Numbered from the stretch's first letter, positions 44,248 to 53,392 are shown. The stretch is DNA of 64,000 nucleotides from Bowmanella sp. JS7-9 (GCF_004329715.1 NZ_JXSY01000005.1:248001-312000), one strand, 5' to 3'. Notes: generated from the letters alone by a model not told the origin. Numbers and translations: made by a program.

Positions 44248-46116
44248 ATGTTACCAATAAATATCGACATTAAAACGCCTTCAGCCACACCACTTACTGA
44301 GGCAATTTCACGCGTCAACAGCCTCTCGCTGCAATTACCGGCGCGCATCGCGGTGTTTGCTGCCGAGCAAATATTGCAAATCACGCCGCTGACTAATCAG
44401 GCCAACAGCGTGGCCAATCGTTTTGCTAGCGCGCCGTCACCTACGCTGCAAACGCCCTTTATCCGCATCAATGGCGAACCGCCGCAAAATATTCCGGTGC
44501 AACTGCATCTGCCTGCCAACCAGACTCAGCTTGCCATCGGCAGTTTAGTACAACAGGAAATACTGCCATTAACACCAAAATATCTGCCTCCTCTGCTGGA
44601 GATAGCCAGTTCGGTGACACACAACGCACCTCGACAGACCCTGTTCACAGTGCCAGCCACCTTCACTATGCCGGCTCCGGCGCAGGTTATGCTCAAGTTG
44701 GACAGTTCAACATTGGCGATGTTAGTGCCGGCAGATTTACCGCTGCGGTCAGAGGCTCCAGTGCAACTGACGTTAAGCCGTTTGGCGACCAATTGGCAAA
44801 TACAGGTCCAGCACCCGGGAGGAAATCTGCAGTGGCAACCGCAGCCTGCTGAGGTAAAAGACCTGTTGCAAAAAGTACTGCCACAACAACCGCTATCACT
44901 GAATTTTTTGCTCGACGGGAAGAGTAGCGAAGTCATCGGAAAACTTGCACCGCAAGCCGTTCCACCAGCTTTGCGAGATATATTGCAACCGCTGTTGGAT
45001 CGGGCTCAGCCTCGTATCGTTGACGGGCAACGCCAGCCCACCCCAATGATAAGTAAACCCACCCTGAGTATCGCTATACAGGATAACCAGCCGGTGCTGC
45101 GTTTTTCTTCGCCAAGCCATGCACTGGCAACTATTACACTGGACAAGCCGGCTGTGCAAAAGTTACAACAATTGCTGAGTCACCCAAATGCTAGTGTACC
45201 TATACCACAGAACAGTGGACCGGATCCCATCCGTGCTCTGCAGCGCCAAGTGGTTTCGCAACAGCAAGCGCCAATAGAATCACTGATAAATCTGATAACC
45301 CTGGCGCAAGAAGTAAATGACTCAGGCAGCAACGAGCTAAAGACGCTGCTTGCCCCCCGAATCAAACAAATACTCAGCGCATTGCCACAGGCAACGCCCG
45401 ACGATAGCGCCCGTTTGCAGCGACTACTAAGCCAGCCAGCGATACTGAGCAGTCCTGCAACGTTTACGGCAGTGCAACCTAAACAAGGCTTCGTCGCAGG
45501 TATCGTCGCCATGTTGCAATTAATGTTCGCCAGTCGCCTGAGTAAAGATCAGCCGGAGTTATTGCTAAAACTGCCGGAGATCAGCAGTAGCGATAAACCA
45601 CCCAGTGCCACTCAGGCACGTGGACTTTGGCAGGATCTAACCCAGCTTGAACAAAAACATCAGTTATTGAAAACCTTGCGCGGAAGTCTGGCAAATCACA
45701 CCGCTAACCGGCTACAGCAATCTGACAGCACCGGCACAGCGCAGAGTCTCTATTATCATTTTGCCGTGCCCCACGGGGAACAGGCCCGCGAAATTGAACT
45801 ATTAATCCGCGAGGAACCTGAGCAAAGTGATCAAGCCAAAGGCGCAAATCGTCAGCACTGGCATCTGAGCATGCGCCTGAGTCTGGAGGCAAACAACGCT
45901 CTTCTGGCCAACGTTGACTTATATGCCGATGGCTTAGAACTCAATATTTATGCCGCAGATGACAGCACAGTCATGCGGGTGAAACGCGTTTTACCCTTAT
46001 TGCTTAAACGCTTTGAAGCACTGGGCATCGACATACTGCAAAGCCGATGTGAAGTAGGCAAAATCCCTGACTCGTTAAAGCAGCATCCTTATCACCTGAT
46101 TGAGACCCGCGCATGA
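44248..46116 (+). CDS. FliK-like flagellar hook-length control domain protein
   Basis: 622 residues from the ATG at 44248 (GGG 5 bases upstream); the frame is open from 44095, so a start at 44182 is possible. The first two thirds are Pro/Gln/Leu-rich and low in complexity. The last 110 residues (HWHLSMRLSLEANNALLANVDLYADGLELNIYAADDSTVMRVKRVLPLLLKRFEALGIDI) fit the Flg_hook C-terminal domain of FliK. It is followed directly (4-base overlap) by an FlhB C-terminal-domain homologue, its natural partner. Its true role is unproven; the main fliK should lie with fliL outside the window. Confidence 0.75.
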   Translation: MLPINIDIKTPSATPLTEAISRVNSLSLQLPARIAVFAAEQILQITPLTNQANSVANRFASAPSPTLQTPFIRINGEPPQNIPVQLHLPANQTQLAIGSLVQQEILPLTPKYLPPLLEIASSVTHNAPRQTLFTVPATFTMPAPAQVMLKLDSSTLAMLVPADLPLRSEAPVQLTLSRLATNWQIQVQHPGGNLQWQPQPAEVKDLLQKVLPQQPLSLNFLLDGKSSEVIGKLAPQAVPPALRDILQPLLDRAQPRIVDGQRQPTPMISKPTLSIAIQDNQPVLRFSSPSHALATITLDKPAVQKLQQLLSHPNASVPIPQNSGPDPIRALQRQVVSQQQAPIESLINLITLAQEVNDSGSNELKTLLAPRIKQILSALPQATPDDSARLQRLLSQPAILSSPATFTAVQPKQGFVAGIVAMLQLMFASRLSKDQPELLLKLPEISSSDKPPSATQARGLWQDLTQLEQKHQLLKTLRGSLANHTANRLQQSDSTGTAQSLYYHFAVPHGEQAREIELLIREEPEQSDQAKGANRQHWHLSMRLSLEANNALLANVDLYADGLELNIYAADDSTVMRVKRVLPLLLKRFEALGIDILQSRCEVGKIPDSLKQHPYHLIETRA

Positions 46117-46421
46117 GTGACAACAATGATAAAAAGCGTGCAGTAGCACTTAGCTATCAGCCTGGTGAAGCGCCTCAGGTGGTAGCCAAAGGCGTTGGTG
46201 AACTGGCCGCAGAGATAGTGGCAATGGCCAACGAGCACGGCATTTTGGTGCATGAAGATGAACATCTAATGGCGTTTTTAGCCCAGTTGGATATAGGCCA
46301 GACTATCCCTGAAAACCTGTATCGGGTGATTGCAGAGCTGATTGCGTTTTCTTATGTATTACAGGGTAAATTTCCGCAAGGCTGGGAAGTGCCCCCCGGT
46401 CATTTTAACACAGAGGCTTAA
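46113..46421 (+). CDS. FlhB-like cytoplasmic export-switch protein (EscU/YscU C-domain homologue)
   Basis: 102 residues, equal to only the C-terminal cytoplasmic domain of FlhB: KKRAVALSYQPGEAPQVVAKGVGELAAEIVAMANEHGILVHED. It lacks the four membrane helices and the NPTH self-cleavage motif and starts about where the cleaved C fragment would. Similar small proteins (FhlB/FlhX) are known and can replace part of FlhB. Paired with the FliK-like gene. Its stop codon overlaps that of the convergent DUF2802 gene. Confidence 0.88.
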   Translation: MSDNNDKKRAVALSYQPGEAPQVVAKGVGELAAEIVAMANEHGILVHEDEHLMAFLAQLDIGQTIPENLYRVIAELIAFSYVLQGKFPQGWEVPPGHFNTEA

Positions 46422-46837
46422 TTGGCTTGTTTATGCAGGTTGACCAGTAATTCAGCTTCTGCCAATGGCAGTTCACACTCCTGAACGATCTCTACGGCAC
46501 TGGCCCCCTGAGCGGCCATGCGCGTTGCCTTTCCATACAGGCGCAAGTCAGGATCCTGCTCTTCCAGTTTTTCCTGACGTATCTGAGTTTGCTGTAATTG
46601 GCCAATTAAGTCGCGAACCGTTTTACCCACCCCCAACGAACCGGTGCGGGTTTCATGGATTTGTTCAGTCGCATCCTGCAGCGCCAGTTGCAATTCACGT
46701 TGCTGGCGACGTTGTTCATCGGACTGACGTCGTAGCTCGGCCAACTGACGATAGGCGGAAAAGATTAACCCCAGTGCCACTACCAATAAAGCGGCAAGCA
46801 CCAGGGTTATCAGGCTATGTAAGGCGTCTGGAATCAT
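46418..46837 (-). CDS. DUF2802 protein
   Basis: 139 residues. N-terminal membrane helix (LITLVLAALLVVALGLIFSAY), long coiled coil with many Gln/Arg/Glu (about residues 30-90), then a conserved C-terminal helical DPDLRLYGKATRMAAQGASAVEIVQECELPLAEAELL domain. DUF2802 genes are regularly found after cheW in polar-flagellar clusters; the function is not known. Last gene of the minus-strand motility run. It overlaps the stop of the convergent FlhB-like gene by 4 bases. Confidence 0.85.
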   Translation of the reverse strand: MIPDALHSLITLVLAALLVVALGLIFSAYRQLAELRRQSDEQRRQQRELQLALQDATEQIHETRTGSLGVGKTVRDLIGQLQQTQIRQEKLEEQDPDLRLYGKATRMAAQGASAVEIVQECELPLAEAELLVNLHKQAN

Positions 46838-46860
46838 CCTTGTTACTTCAGTCCGTTATG

Positions 46861-47346
46861 TTAGAAACCGGAAATCTCGTCCCATTCTTCATCTGACAAC
46901 AGCTTATTGAGATCCACCAGAATCAGCAATTCACCGTCGCGGTTGCTCACGCCCTGAATGAACTTGGCACTTTCTTCTGTACCCACATTTGGCGCGCTGT
47001 CGATTTCGGAGGAGCGCAGATAAACCACTTCCGCCACGCTATCAACCAGAATACCCACGACTTGTTGTTCAGACTCGATAATGACGATACGAGAATTATC
47101 CGTCACTTCAGCAGGTGGTAAACCAAAACGGGAACGGGTATCGATAACGGTAACTACGTTCCCCCGTAAATTGATAATGCCCAACACATAATCCGGGGCA
47201 CCTGGGACAGGGGCAATCTCAGTGTGACGCAACACTTCCTGCACCTGCATAACGTTAATGCCGTAGGTTTCTTCACCCAGACGATACGTTACCCACTGCA
47301 GGACCTGATCATTACCGTCCTGAACTGCGTTTGCTTTTTTTGTCAT
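46861..47346 (-). CDS. cheW: chemotaxis coupling protein CheW
   Basis: 161 residues. CheW fold: LQWVTYRLGEETYGINVMQVQEVLR, GIINLRGNVVTVIDTRSRFGL and ILVDSVAEVVYL. It links chemoreceptors to CheA. Between the ParP-like gene and the DUF2802 gene. Confidence 0.95.
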   Translation of the reverse strand: MTKKANAVQDGNDQVLQWVTYRLGEETYGINVMQVQEVLRHTEIAPVPGAPDYVLGIINLRGNVVTVIDTRSRFGLPPAEVTDNSRIVIIESEQQVVGILVDSVAEVVYLRSSEIDSAPNVGTEESAKFIQGVSNRDGELLILVDLNKLLSDEEWDEISGF

Positions 47347-47378
47347 ACCGTTAATTCTCCTGCCAATGCTTCGGGCAT

Positions 47379-48092
47379 TTAGTCTTCGCTGCTATCCATT
47401 CCCTGATTTAGCAACGCAATAAGTTGTTGGGCGTCCACTAACGCACACATTTTGTCTTTCACCATGCCAGCAAGCCATGGACGTTTACCTTCCCGCTCTC
47501 GCCATTTCACCTGATCGGGCTGTAAGGTAAATGTAGACTCCAGCGATTCACACGCTAGCCCCCACGGACTGTCTCCTAGCATTATAAGATATTGATAATT
47601 TAGGGACTCTGCCAGTTTTTCGGTGTATTTTTCCGGCATGATCCATGCGGCGGTATCTACCACGCTGAGTTTTTCTTCGCGATGAGTCATCACCCCGCGA
47701 AACCAAACCGGCTTACCAAATAACGGCGTCACCTTGTGTAAATTATGGATCCCGCCTAATTCGGTCAGTGGAACCGCTAGGGTTAAGCCAGCCATCTTAA
47801 AGAACAAAGCCTGAAACGGCTCACTGGGGATCCGCGACGTGGTCGTCGTTGAAACCGGTGGTGGCGTTTCTTTTTCGACTGGCGCAGGCGTTTCTTTAAT
47901 TTCCCGGACAACAATCGGTTCTTCAGCCGGCACTTGTGGCGTCGGCTCAGCCTGTGGGACAGAAATTTTATCGAATAAATGCTGAACCGCAGATTCCTGC
48001 ACCTTGGCCTGCACAACAGGGGTATCGTCGGTCAGCAGTGCTGACAGATACTCCTGCATTACTTCTTCTTTGGCGAATGCGCCCTTGGACAT
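47379..48092 (-). CDS. parP: CheW-domain protein, ParP-like array localisation factor
   Basis: 237 residues. A variable Pro/Glu/Thr-rich N terminus (about 1-90) and a C-terminal CheW-like domain (FQALFFKMAGLTLAVPLTELGGI, WFRGVMTHREEKLSVVDTAAWI). In Vibrio the gene between parC and cheW codes for ParP, which ties CheA to the polar ATPase ParC. Gene order and domain layout here are the same, which is the basis of the name. The PDLL-type interaction residues cannot be checked by eye. Confidence 0.82.
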   Translation of the reverse strand: MSKGAFAKEEVMQEYLSALLTDDTPVVQAKVQESAVQHLFDKISVPQAEPTPQVPAEEPIVVREIKETPAPVEKETPPPVSTTTTSRIPSEPFQALFFKMAGLTLAVPLTELGGIHNLHKVTPLFGKPVWFRGVMTHREEKLSVVDTAAWIMPEKYTEKLAESLNYQYLIMLGDSPWGLACESLESTFTLQPDQVKWREREGKRPWLAGMVKDKMCALVDAQQLIALLNQGMDSSED

Positions 48093-48101
48093 GGTTCAGT
48101 A

Positions 48102-48866
48102 TTACCTTTGCAATTGCTTTAGCAGCGTCTTGTAGCTGTATACACCGCGTGAACGCGGACAAAACAGCGAGGGTGGCGTTTGTGCCTGACTCGCTTCACA
48201 TAATTTGGTATCGACCGGAATCACCGATGACCACACCTTTTCACCATAATTAGTGCGTAAAATTTTATAGGTTTCCAGCGCCGCCTTCGTGCGCTTATCA
48301 AACATGGTTGGCACGATGGTATAGGCAAAATTTTTGTGCAACATCACCGCGATAATTTCCAGTGTGTGCATCATGCGCTCCAGCCCTTTTAATGCCAGAA
48401 ACTCGGTCTGCACCGGAATTAAAATATGATCACAGGCCGCCAGCGCATTTACCATCAGCACCCCAAGCGTGGGTGGACAATCAATAAGCACGTAATCAAA
48501 TTCATCACTGACCGCTGCGAGTGCCTTTTTTAACACCAGTCCCATGCCATTCTGACTGCCCATTTTTCTGTCCAGCGTCGATAACGCCATACTGGCTGGC
48601 AACAAAAACAGGGAATCAAATTTCGTCGGGCAGAGGCTATCCAGTACCACATCTTTATTTGGGCTGGGAGTTGCCAAAAACACGTCATAGACGCTGCGTG
48701 ACAATTCTTCGCAATCGATACCAAAGTAATAACCGAGCGAGGCCTGAGGATCAGTATCGACCAGCAGCACCCGTTTGCCCTGCTCGGCAAGCAGGCCGCC
48801 CAGCGTCACCGCTGTGGTGGTTTTTCCTACTCCGCCTTTTTGATTGGCAATCGTCCAGATCTGCAC
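48102..48866 (-). CDS. parC: ParA/Soj-family ATPase, ParC-like polar chemotaxis positioning protein
   Basis: 254 residues. Deviant Walker A KGGVGKTTTAV, LLVDTDPQASLGYYFG, and VLIDCPPTLGVLMVNAL, typical of ParA/Soj. No parB or parS-like gene follows; it lies among che genes, so it should position chemotaxis arrays instead of chromosomes. In Vibrio, ParC is held at the pole by HubP and recruits ParP and CheA. Starts 31 bases after cheB ends. Confidence 0.87.
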   Translation of the reverse strand: MQIWTIANQKGGVGKTTTAVTLGGLLAEQGKRVLLVDTDPQASLGYYFGIDCEELSRSVYDVFLATPSPNKDVVLDSLCPTKFDSLFLLPASMALSTLDRKMGSQNGMGLVLKKALAAVSDEFDYVLIDCPPTLGVLMVNALAACDHILIPVQTEFLALKGLERMMHTLEIIAVMLHKNFAYTIVPTMFDKRTKAALETYKILRTNYGEKVWSSVIPVDTKLCEASQAQTPPSLFCPRSRGVYSYKTLLKQLQR

Positions 48867-48897
48867 GTTGTTCTCCGATCCTGCGTTTGGTGGCTGA

Positions 48898-49992
48898 TTA
48901 GCGCATCTCAGTGATTAATTTGCTCGCCAGGTTTTCCAGGCTGGTATTTTCATCCGCGAGGCCAGCATTGGCGACCGCCATTGGCATGCCGTAGACCACA
49001 CAACTGGCCTCATCCTGCACCCAAATACGCGCACCTAATTTTTTCAGTTTACGGCAGCCTTCGCGGCCATCGGCACCCATACCGGTGAGAACCATAGCCA
49101 AAACATCACCGCCATATACATCGGCGATAGACTCAAATGTCATATCCACACTGGGCTTATATAAATAACGACTATCATTGTGGTCATCAATGACACGCAA
49201 ACGGGTTTGGTTGCCGCGGCTATCCAACACCATTTGTTTCCCTCCGGGAGCCAGGTAGGCGGTGCCATTTTCTACCAACTGACCATCTTCGCCTTCGACC
49301 ACACGTATTTTACACAGTGAATCCAAGCGTTTGGCAAACGCGTTAGTAAAGGTGCCTGGCATATGCTGGATCAGAAAAATAGGGTAGTTAAAATTACCCG
49401 GAATGCGGGTAAGCAGATTTTGCAGCGCGGCCGGTCCGCCCGTCGATGTACCAATGGCCAGCGCCCGATAATGTTTACTGCCGCCCATTGCTCTGACGGG
49501 TGGCCGACTCAGAATGCGCGGCGGCTGACTCAGCAGACTGGCACTTTGACCCGATGTAACAAACGACCCAGCCGCACCAGGTCGCAAGCTAGGCTTGCGC
49601 CGCGCTATTGCACGCACACGGTGGCACAGCAACATTTGTGCTTCGGTTTTGTTTTGTGCGATGTCTTCAAAGCGTTTTGGCAGAAAATCCAGCGCCCCTG
49701 CGTCCATCGCGTCCAGCGTGGCAGTGGCACCTTCATAAGTCAGCGAAGAGAACATCAGAATCGGAACCGGCTTGCGTTTCATGATCTCACGGACTGCCGA
49801 AATACCATCCATTAACGGCATTTCCACATCCATGGTGACTACATCGGGGTCCAGCTCCAGCACTTTTTCAATCGCCTGGCGGCCATTGATCGCGTCGCCA
49901 ATAACCTCCAGCTCCGGATCCTGATTAAGAATGTCGCTTACCCTACGACGAAAGAAGGTGGAGTCGTCAACCACCAGCACCTTGTACGCCAT
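48898..49992 (-). CDS. cheB: chemotaxis protein-glutamate methylesterase CheB
   Basis: 364 residues. Receiver domain (VLVVDDSTFFRRRV, phospho-acceptor Asp55 in TMDVEMP) and a C-terminal methylesterase with Ser in AIGTSTGGPAALQ, His in LIQHMPGTFT and Asp in TGMGADGREG. It removes methyl groups from receptors and deamidates glutamines. The linker contains Arg/Ser/Pro-rich sequence. No cheR is in the window. Confidence 0.95.
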   Translation of the reverse strand: MAYKVLVVDDSTFFRRRVSDILNQDPELEVIGDAINGRQAIEKVLELDPDVVTMDVEMPLMDGISAVREIMKRKPVPILMFSSLTYEGATATLDAMDAGALDFLPKRFEDIAQNKTEAQMLLCHRVRAIARRKPSLRPGAAGSFVTSGQSASLLSQPPRILSRPPVRAMGGSKHYRALAIGTSTGGPAALQNLLTRIPGNFNYPIFLIQHMPGTFTNAFAKRLDSLCKIRVVEGEDGQLVENGTAYLAPGGKQMVLDSRGNQTRLRVIDDHNDSRYLYKPSVDMTFESIADVYGGDVLAMVLTGMGADGREGCRKLKKLGARIWVQDEASCVVYGMPMAVANAGLADENTSLENLASKLITEMR

Positions 49993-50007
49993 TACCAGCC
50001 GGGGCTC

Positions 50008-52194
50008 CTATTTGGTAAAACTTTTCTTCGCGTATCGTTTCAGCAGGCTGGGAATATCGATAATCAGCGCAATACCACCATCACTGGTAATGGTTGCACC
50101 GGCCATTCCTGGGGTCCCCTGTAACATCGCATCCAGCGGTTTAATTACCACTTCTTCCTGGCCAATCAGGGCGTCCACTACAAAGCCAATTTGCTGGGTC
50201 CCTAATTGCACGACCACGACATGGCCTTTTGTTCGGTCAATTTTGTGAGCGTTCTTACGGTTTAGCCATTCCCCCAGGAAAAACAGCGGAATGGCTTTAG
50301 AACGCACTATCATCGTAAGCTGACTATCGACCGTGTTGGTCTTCTTCACATCCAGATTAATGATTTCGCTGACCGCTGCCAGTGGGAAAGCAAAGGTCTG
50401 CTGCCCCAGCATCACCATCAGGGTAGGCAGAATCGCCAACGTCAGTGGCACTTTTATCTCAAGACGCGTACCGACGCCCTTTTCGGACTTGATGTGCACG
50501 GTACCATTGAGTTGGTTGATCTTGGTTTTCACCACATCCATACCAACGCCGCGACCGGAAATATCGGAAATCTCTGTTTTGGTTGAGAAGCCCGGAGCAA
50601 AAATCAGATTGAAGGCCTCTTCATCCGACATGCGCGCAGCAGCGTCCGCATCCAGAACACCACGATTGATAGCGATTTCTTTCAGTTTTTCTGGATCCAT
50701 GCCTTTACCATCATCTTCGATGGTCAGCAGGATATGATCCCCTTCCTGTGAAGCGGATAATTTGACAATCCCCATGCGCGGCTTACCGGCAGCGGCACGG
50801 TCATCCGGCATCTCAATACCATGGTCTACCGAGTTACGCACTAAGTGCACTAACGGGTCGGCTAATGCTTCGACCAGGTTTTTATCTAAATCGGTTTCTT
50901 CACCCACCAATTCCAGGGTGATTTCTTTTTTCAGGCTGCGGGCTAAATCCCGTACCACGCGCGGGAAGCGACCAAATACCTTTTTAATTGGTTGCATGCG
51001 AGTTTGCATAACCGCGCCCTGCAAGTCACCGGTGACCACATCCAGATTGGCAATTGCCTTAGACATAGCTTCATCAGCTACATTCACGCCAAGGCTTAAC
51101 AAGCGATTACGCACCAGCACTAGTTCGCCGACCATATTCATGATCTGATCAAGACGTTTGGTATCAACCCGTACAGTAGTGTCAGTCGCAGGGGGAGGCG
51201 GTGCTTTTTTGTCTGCGGCCTCAGCTGCTGTTGGTTTGACGGCTGCGGGAGCCGCTTTGGCAGCCGGTGCAGGCGCTTTTGCAGCTGGTGCCTTGGCAGC
51301 GGCCGGTTTAGCCGCTGGGGCCTTAGGCGCTTCCGCTTTATGCGTAGGTGGCGCCTCATTTGTCGTTACCGATGGGCCATTTCCGGCACCATGCAATTCG
51401 TCCAGTAACTTTTCAAATTCGTCGTCGCTGATTTCATCATCACCGCCAGCGCTCGCTGCAGGGGCAACTGGTGCAGGTTTGTTCGATGTTTCCTCTGCCG
51501 ACTTGAACTGACCTTTACCATGCAATTCATCCAGCAGCGCTTCAAATTCATCATCGGTGATATCATCTTCGCCGCCAGAGGTGCTGGGAGGTGCAGGTTT
51601 GGCGGGCTTCGCCGGCGCTTCGGTTTCTTTACCTGGCCCCTGACCATTACCGTGCAATTCATCCAGCAAGGCTTCGAATTCATCATCGGTAATTTCGTCG
51701 ATATCGCCAGACGGCTCGGCCGTTTCGCCGACCTCGGCGAGAAGCTCGTCATCGACCTCTGGTTCCGGTTCTACTTCAACGTAATCTGCCGTTTCATCTT
51801 CGGTCGCAGGTTTGCTTAAACGATGTAATTCGTGCAGCAACTCCGGGCTGGCAGGAACAGGCTCTTCGCGGGCTTTAACCGAATCAAACATTTCATTGAT
51901 GGCATCCAGTGATTGCAAAATCACATCCATCAACTCAGAGGTGACCTGACGTTGACCGGTTCTTAAAATATCGAAAACGTTTTCGGCACCATGGCAGGCA
52001 TCGACTAACGATGTGAGTGACAGGAACCCCGCACCACCTTTGACGGTGTGGAATCCTCTGAATATCGCATTTAACAGGTCAGAGTTGCCGGGGTTATTTT
52101 CCAGCTCGACTAATTGTTCCTGTAATTGCTCTAGAATCTCGCCGGCTTCAACCAGAAAATCCTCAAGGATATCCTCGTCTACTTCGAATGCCAT
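50008..52194 (-). CDS. cheA: chemotaxis histidine kinase CheA
   Basis: 728 residues. P1 phosphotransfer domain with His49 (GFHTVKGGAGF); then a long acidic, Ala/Pro-rich linker (about 130-345) where the P2 domain would be, carrying three copies of a DDEFEALLDELHG motif; P3 dimerisation (RVDTKRLDQIMNMVGELV); P4 ATPase with the N box LVRNSVDHGIE, G1 IEDDGKGMD and G2 GRGVGMDVV; P5 CheW-like domain. It phosphorylates CheY and CheB. Central gene of the cheYZAB block. Confidence 0.95.
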   Translation of the reverse strand: MAFEVDEDILEDFLVEAGEILEQLQEQLVELENNPGNSDLLNAIFRGFHTVKGGAGFLSLTSLVDACHGAENVFDILRTGQRQVTSELMDVILQSLDAINEMFDSVKAREEPVPASPELLHELHRLSKPATEDETADYVEVEPEPEVDDELLAEVGETAEPSGDIDEITDDEFEALLDELHGNGQGPGKETEAPAKPAKPAPPSTSGGEDDITDDEFEALLDELHGKGQFKSAEETSNKPAPVAPAASAGGDDEISDDEFEKLLDELHGAGNGPSVTTNEAPPTHKAEAPKAPAAKPAAAKAPAAKAPAPAAKAAPAAVKPTAAEAADKKAPPPPATDTTVRVDTKRLDQIMNMVGELVLVRNRLLSLGVNVADEAMSKAIANLDVVTGDLQGAVMQTRMQPIKKVFGRFPRVVRDLARSLKKEITLELVGEETDLDKNLVEALADPLVHLVRNSVDHGIEMPDDRAAAGKPRMGIVKLSASQEGDHILLTIEDDGKGMDPEKLKEIAINRGVLDADAAARMSDEEAFNLIFAPGFSTKTEISDISGRGVGMDVVKTKINQLNGTVHIKSEKGVGTRLEIKVPLTLAILPTLMVMLGQQTFAFPLAAVSEIINLDVKKTNTVDSQLTMIVRSKAIPLFFLGEWLNRKNAHKIDRTKGHVVVVQLGTQQIGFVVDALIGQEEVVIKPLDAMLQGTPGMAGATITSDGGIALIIDIPSLLKRYAKKSFTK
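51385..51696 (-). repeat. cheA: three-fold repeated motif in the CheA linker
   Basis: Residues about 167-183, 211-227 and 254-270 of CheA read DEITDDEFEALLDELHG, DDITDDEFEALLDELHG and DEISDDEFEKLLDELHG. The spacing is about 43 residues, joined by Lys/Ala/Pro-rich linkers. Each copy looks like a short acidic amphipathic helix. Confidence 0.9.
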
Positions 52195-52206
52195 ACCCGG
52201 TTCCTC

Positions 52207-52965
52207 TTAAAACCCCAAGCTTGATAGTAGGTCATCTACATCATCTTGTCCCGTTACTACGTCGTCGCGTTCTTCGGGATTAATAATTGGTCCCTCCGCT
52301 TCCACGTTATCGGGCTTTTTCGCAGAGGCTTTACTATTTTTCTTTTCTTTATCAGCAACTTCTACACCGCTAAACATAGCGAGCAGATGCACCAGACTGT
52401 CTTCCACTTCTTTGACTAAATCAATAACGCGGCGAATCACCTGACCGGTAATATCCTGATAGCCCTGCGCCATCAGCACTTCGGTTAATAGTCCGGTGAG
52501 CTTATCCATCTCCTGATCGGCATGATGCATAAACGCATCGACGTCATGGCATAGAGTTTTGAACTCACCCAATTCAATTTGCCGACTCATCAGCTTTTGC
52601 CATTCCGGCAGAATCTTTTTCAGCTCACTACTGAGAGACTCTGCAATCGGCATACTCTTTTCGACCGCGTCCATCGTAGTATTAGCTGCATTTTCGGTTG
52701 TCTCAATCACGTAATTCAGGCGTGATTGGGCATCCGGAATGTCTTCCTGTGTCAGGTCAGCTAGTCGACCATCGAGCTGGAAGCTGTTTAGTGAGTCGTG
52801 CAACTGGCGGGTGAGTTTTCCCACTTCCGCAAACAGACCCTGATTATTATCTTGCGACAAAGAATCGAATAGCTCATCAGCCTGCTGCTGCTCACCGGCC
52901 TCCAGCAACACAACGAGTTGTCTGGCATCTTCCAGTGTAATTTGATAACTGGTGTTGTTCGCCAT
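52207..52965 (-). CDS. cheZ: CheY-P phosphatase CheZ
   Basis: 252 residues, mostly helical. It has LTGLLTEVLMAQGYQDITGQVIRRVIDLV, the conserved segment with the catalytic Asp/Gln, and a C-terminal CheY-binding tail ending DDVDDLLSSLGF. It dephosphorylates CheY-P. The acidic linker before the tail is long. Between cheY and cheA. Confidence 0.94.
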   Translation of the reverse strand: MANNTSYQITLEDARQLVVLLEAGEQQQADELFDSLSQDNNQGLFAEVGKLTRQLHDSLNSFQLDGRLADLTQEDIPDAQSRLNYVIETTENAANTTMDAVEKSMPIAESLSSELKKILPEWQKLMSRQIELGEFKTLCHDVDAFMHHADQEMDKLTGLLTEVLMAQGYQDITGQVIRRVIDLVKEVEDSLVHLLAMFSGVEVADKEKKNSKASAKKPDNVEAEGPIINPEERDDVVTGQDDVDDLLSSLGF

Positions 52966-52997
52966 CTGGCACCTCCCAATAAAGGATTAGCCCGGGG

Positions 52998-53381
52998 CTA
53001 ACCGAGACGTTCGAAGATTTTCTCGAGTTTTTCTTTCAACGTCGCAGCGGTGAATGGCTTAACCACATACCCGTTTACGCCAGCTTGAGCTGCAGCAACG
53101 ATCTGTTCTTTTTTCGCTTCAGCGGTAACCATCAGTACGGGCAGATGTTTCAGGCGGTCATCGGCACGAATCGCGCGCAGCAAATCGATACCCTGCATAC
53201 CTGGCATGTTCCAGTCTGTAATGACAAAGTCAAAGCCGCCCTGTTGTAGCATTGGCAGTGCGGTACTTCCGTCATCAGCTTCCTGCACATTGGCAAAGCC
53301 CAAATCTTTAAGCAGGTTTTTAATGATGCGTCTCATTGTTGAAAAGTCATCAACAACAAGAATTTTCATATTCTTATCCAA
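52998..53381 (-). CDS. cheY: chemotaxis response regulator CheY
   Basis: 127 residues starting at a TTG codon. Receiver domain only: acidic pair DD at 11-12, phospho-acceptor Asp56 (VITDWNMPG), Thr in MVTAEAKKE and Lys108 (VVKPF). CheY-P binds FliM and reverses motor rotation. GGAGG lies 6 bases before the TTG, whereas the next ATG (53369) is 18 bases from it, so TTG is the start. Confidence 0.95.
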   Translation of the reverse strand: MDKNMKILVVDDFSTMRRIIKNLLKDLGFANVQEADDGSTALPMLQQGGFDFVITDWNMPGMQGIDLLRAIRADDRLKHLPVLMVTAEAKKEQIVAAAQAGVNGYVVKPFTAATLKEKLEKIFERLG

Positions 53382-53387
53382 ATTTGG

Positions 53388-53392
53388 CCTCC
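53388..53392 (-). promoter_or_regulatory. ribosome binding site that fixes the cheY TTG start
   Basis: GGAGG on the minus strand, 6 bases before TTG at 53381. It is the strongest ribosome site I noticed in this cluster, so the rare start codon is offset by good ribosome pairing. Confidence 0.8.

Noticed and set aside
48102-48866. Chromosome partition protein ParA
   Set aside because: No parB or parS site follows and the gene is embedded among chemotaxis genes; ParC fits better.
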